Source: Verrucomicrobiia bacterium
GTDB taxonomy: Bacteria > Verrucomicrobiota > Verrucomicrobiia > Limisphaerales > UBA9464
DNA length: 64,000 bases
Direction of reading: 5' to 3'
NCBI GenBank assembly: GCA_019634635.1
Contig: JAHCBB010000015.1
Location: 44,806 to 108,805, forward strand
A model generated the notes under the pieces. That model was not told the origin of the DNA. It did no database searches and saw nothing but the letters and a program-made list of their open reading frames with translations. Of the stretch, positions 63,968 to 64,000 are shown piece by piece (position 1 is the first letter of the stretch; each line of letters begins with the position of its first letter). The position numbers and the translations under genes are program-made.

Positions 63968-64000
63968 TAACCCGACTTTCGCAACTGGAGAAGAAAAAGG

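Overview
The window looks like chromosome from a high-GC member of the Verrucomicrobiota (Pedosphaera/Limisphaera-like), or less likely another PVC-group bacterium. The inference rests on family content: a very large ThuA plus PVC-type dehydrogenase plus cytochrome c protein, several DUF1559-like pseudopilins with an N-terminal [15 protein letters not shown] segment, a PEP-CTERM surface protein, large secreted Ig/PIG/lectin proteins, and Ser/Thr kinases with a zinc-ribbon N-terminus, each paired with its own ECF-like sigma factor. No rRNA, tRNA or CRISPR array was seen.

Layout. 1-6344: end of a beta-propeller protein, then an ArsR regulator divergent from a His-rich exported protein and thioredoxin 2 (trxC), two proteins of unknown function and a Gfo/Idh/MocA oxidoreductase. 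6539-10500: a mobile-element zone with a broken HNH endonuclease gene, a RAYT transposase, a VapBC-like toxin-antitoxin pair and a degenerate group II intron. 10608-18763: a compact plus-strand module of sigma factor, Ser/Thr kinase fused to a PhnD-like binding-protein domain, lamin-tail/Ig protein, pseudopilin and RCC1-propeller protein; three of the junctions are very tight (two ATGA overlaps, one 11-base gap). 19057-19977: RAYT-derived MITEs and terminal repeats around an AT-rich island with two small ORFs. 20067-26754: serine beta-lactamase-like protein, a small lower-GC gene, and a second sigma/kinase (WD40) pair. 26847-30034: another MITE, then DUF3300 (frameshifted at a G9 tract) and DUF2950. 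30300-34025: histidine kinase, response regulator and HtrA protease. 34351-41837: giant ThuA/cytochrome protein and katG. 41878-46272: pseudopilin, a CWC/DUF5522/secreted fusion, a PEP-CTERM protein and a further pseudopilin. 46480-47380: AAA ATPase remnant and a 204-bp tandem repeat carrying the RAYT-type terminal motif. 47380-54282: a 2300-residue secreted multidomain protein. 54505-60259: a 0.6-kb segmental duplication that created a truncated ubiX copy, joined to a RAYT 3' fragment, flanking a DUF2339 membrane protein and a LysR regulator; the intact ubiX is the second copy. 60279-63580: flippase, DUF1802 protein and two lipoproteins. The last 250 bases hold short direct repeats.

Working together. 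The sigma/kinase modules look like one-component-plus-phosphorylation signalling units that could control the surface proteins encoded beside them. The histidine kinase, response regulator and HtrA cluster looks like an envelope-stress unit, and DUF3300 with DUF2950 is a known gene pair. The strongest genome-scale pattern is one RAYT/terminal-repeat family, seen as an intact gene, 5'-derived MITEs, a 3' fragment, solo ends and a tandem array. It sits at nearly every breakpoint in the window (HNH, AAA, ubiX, AT-rich island).
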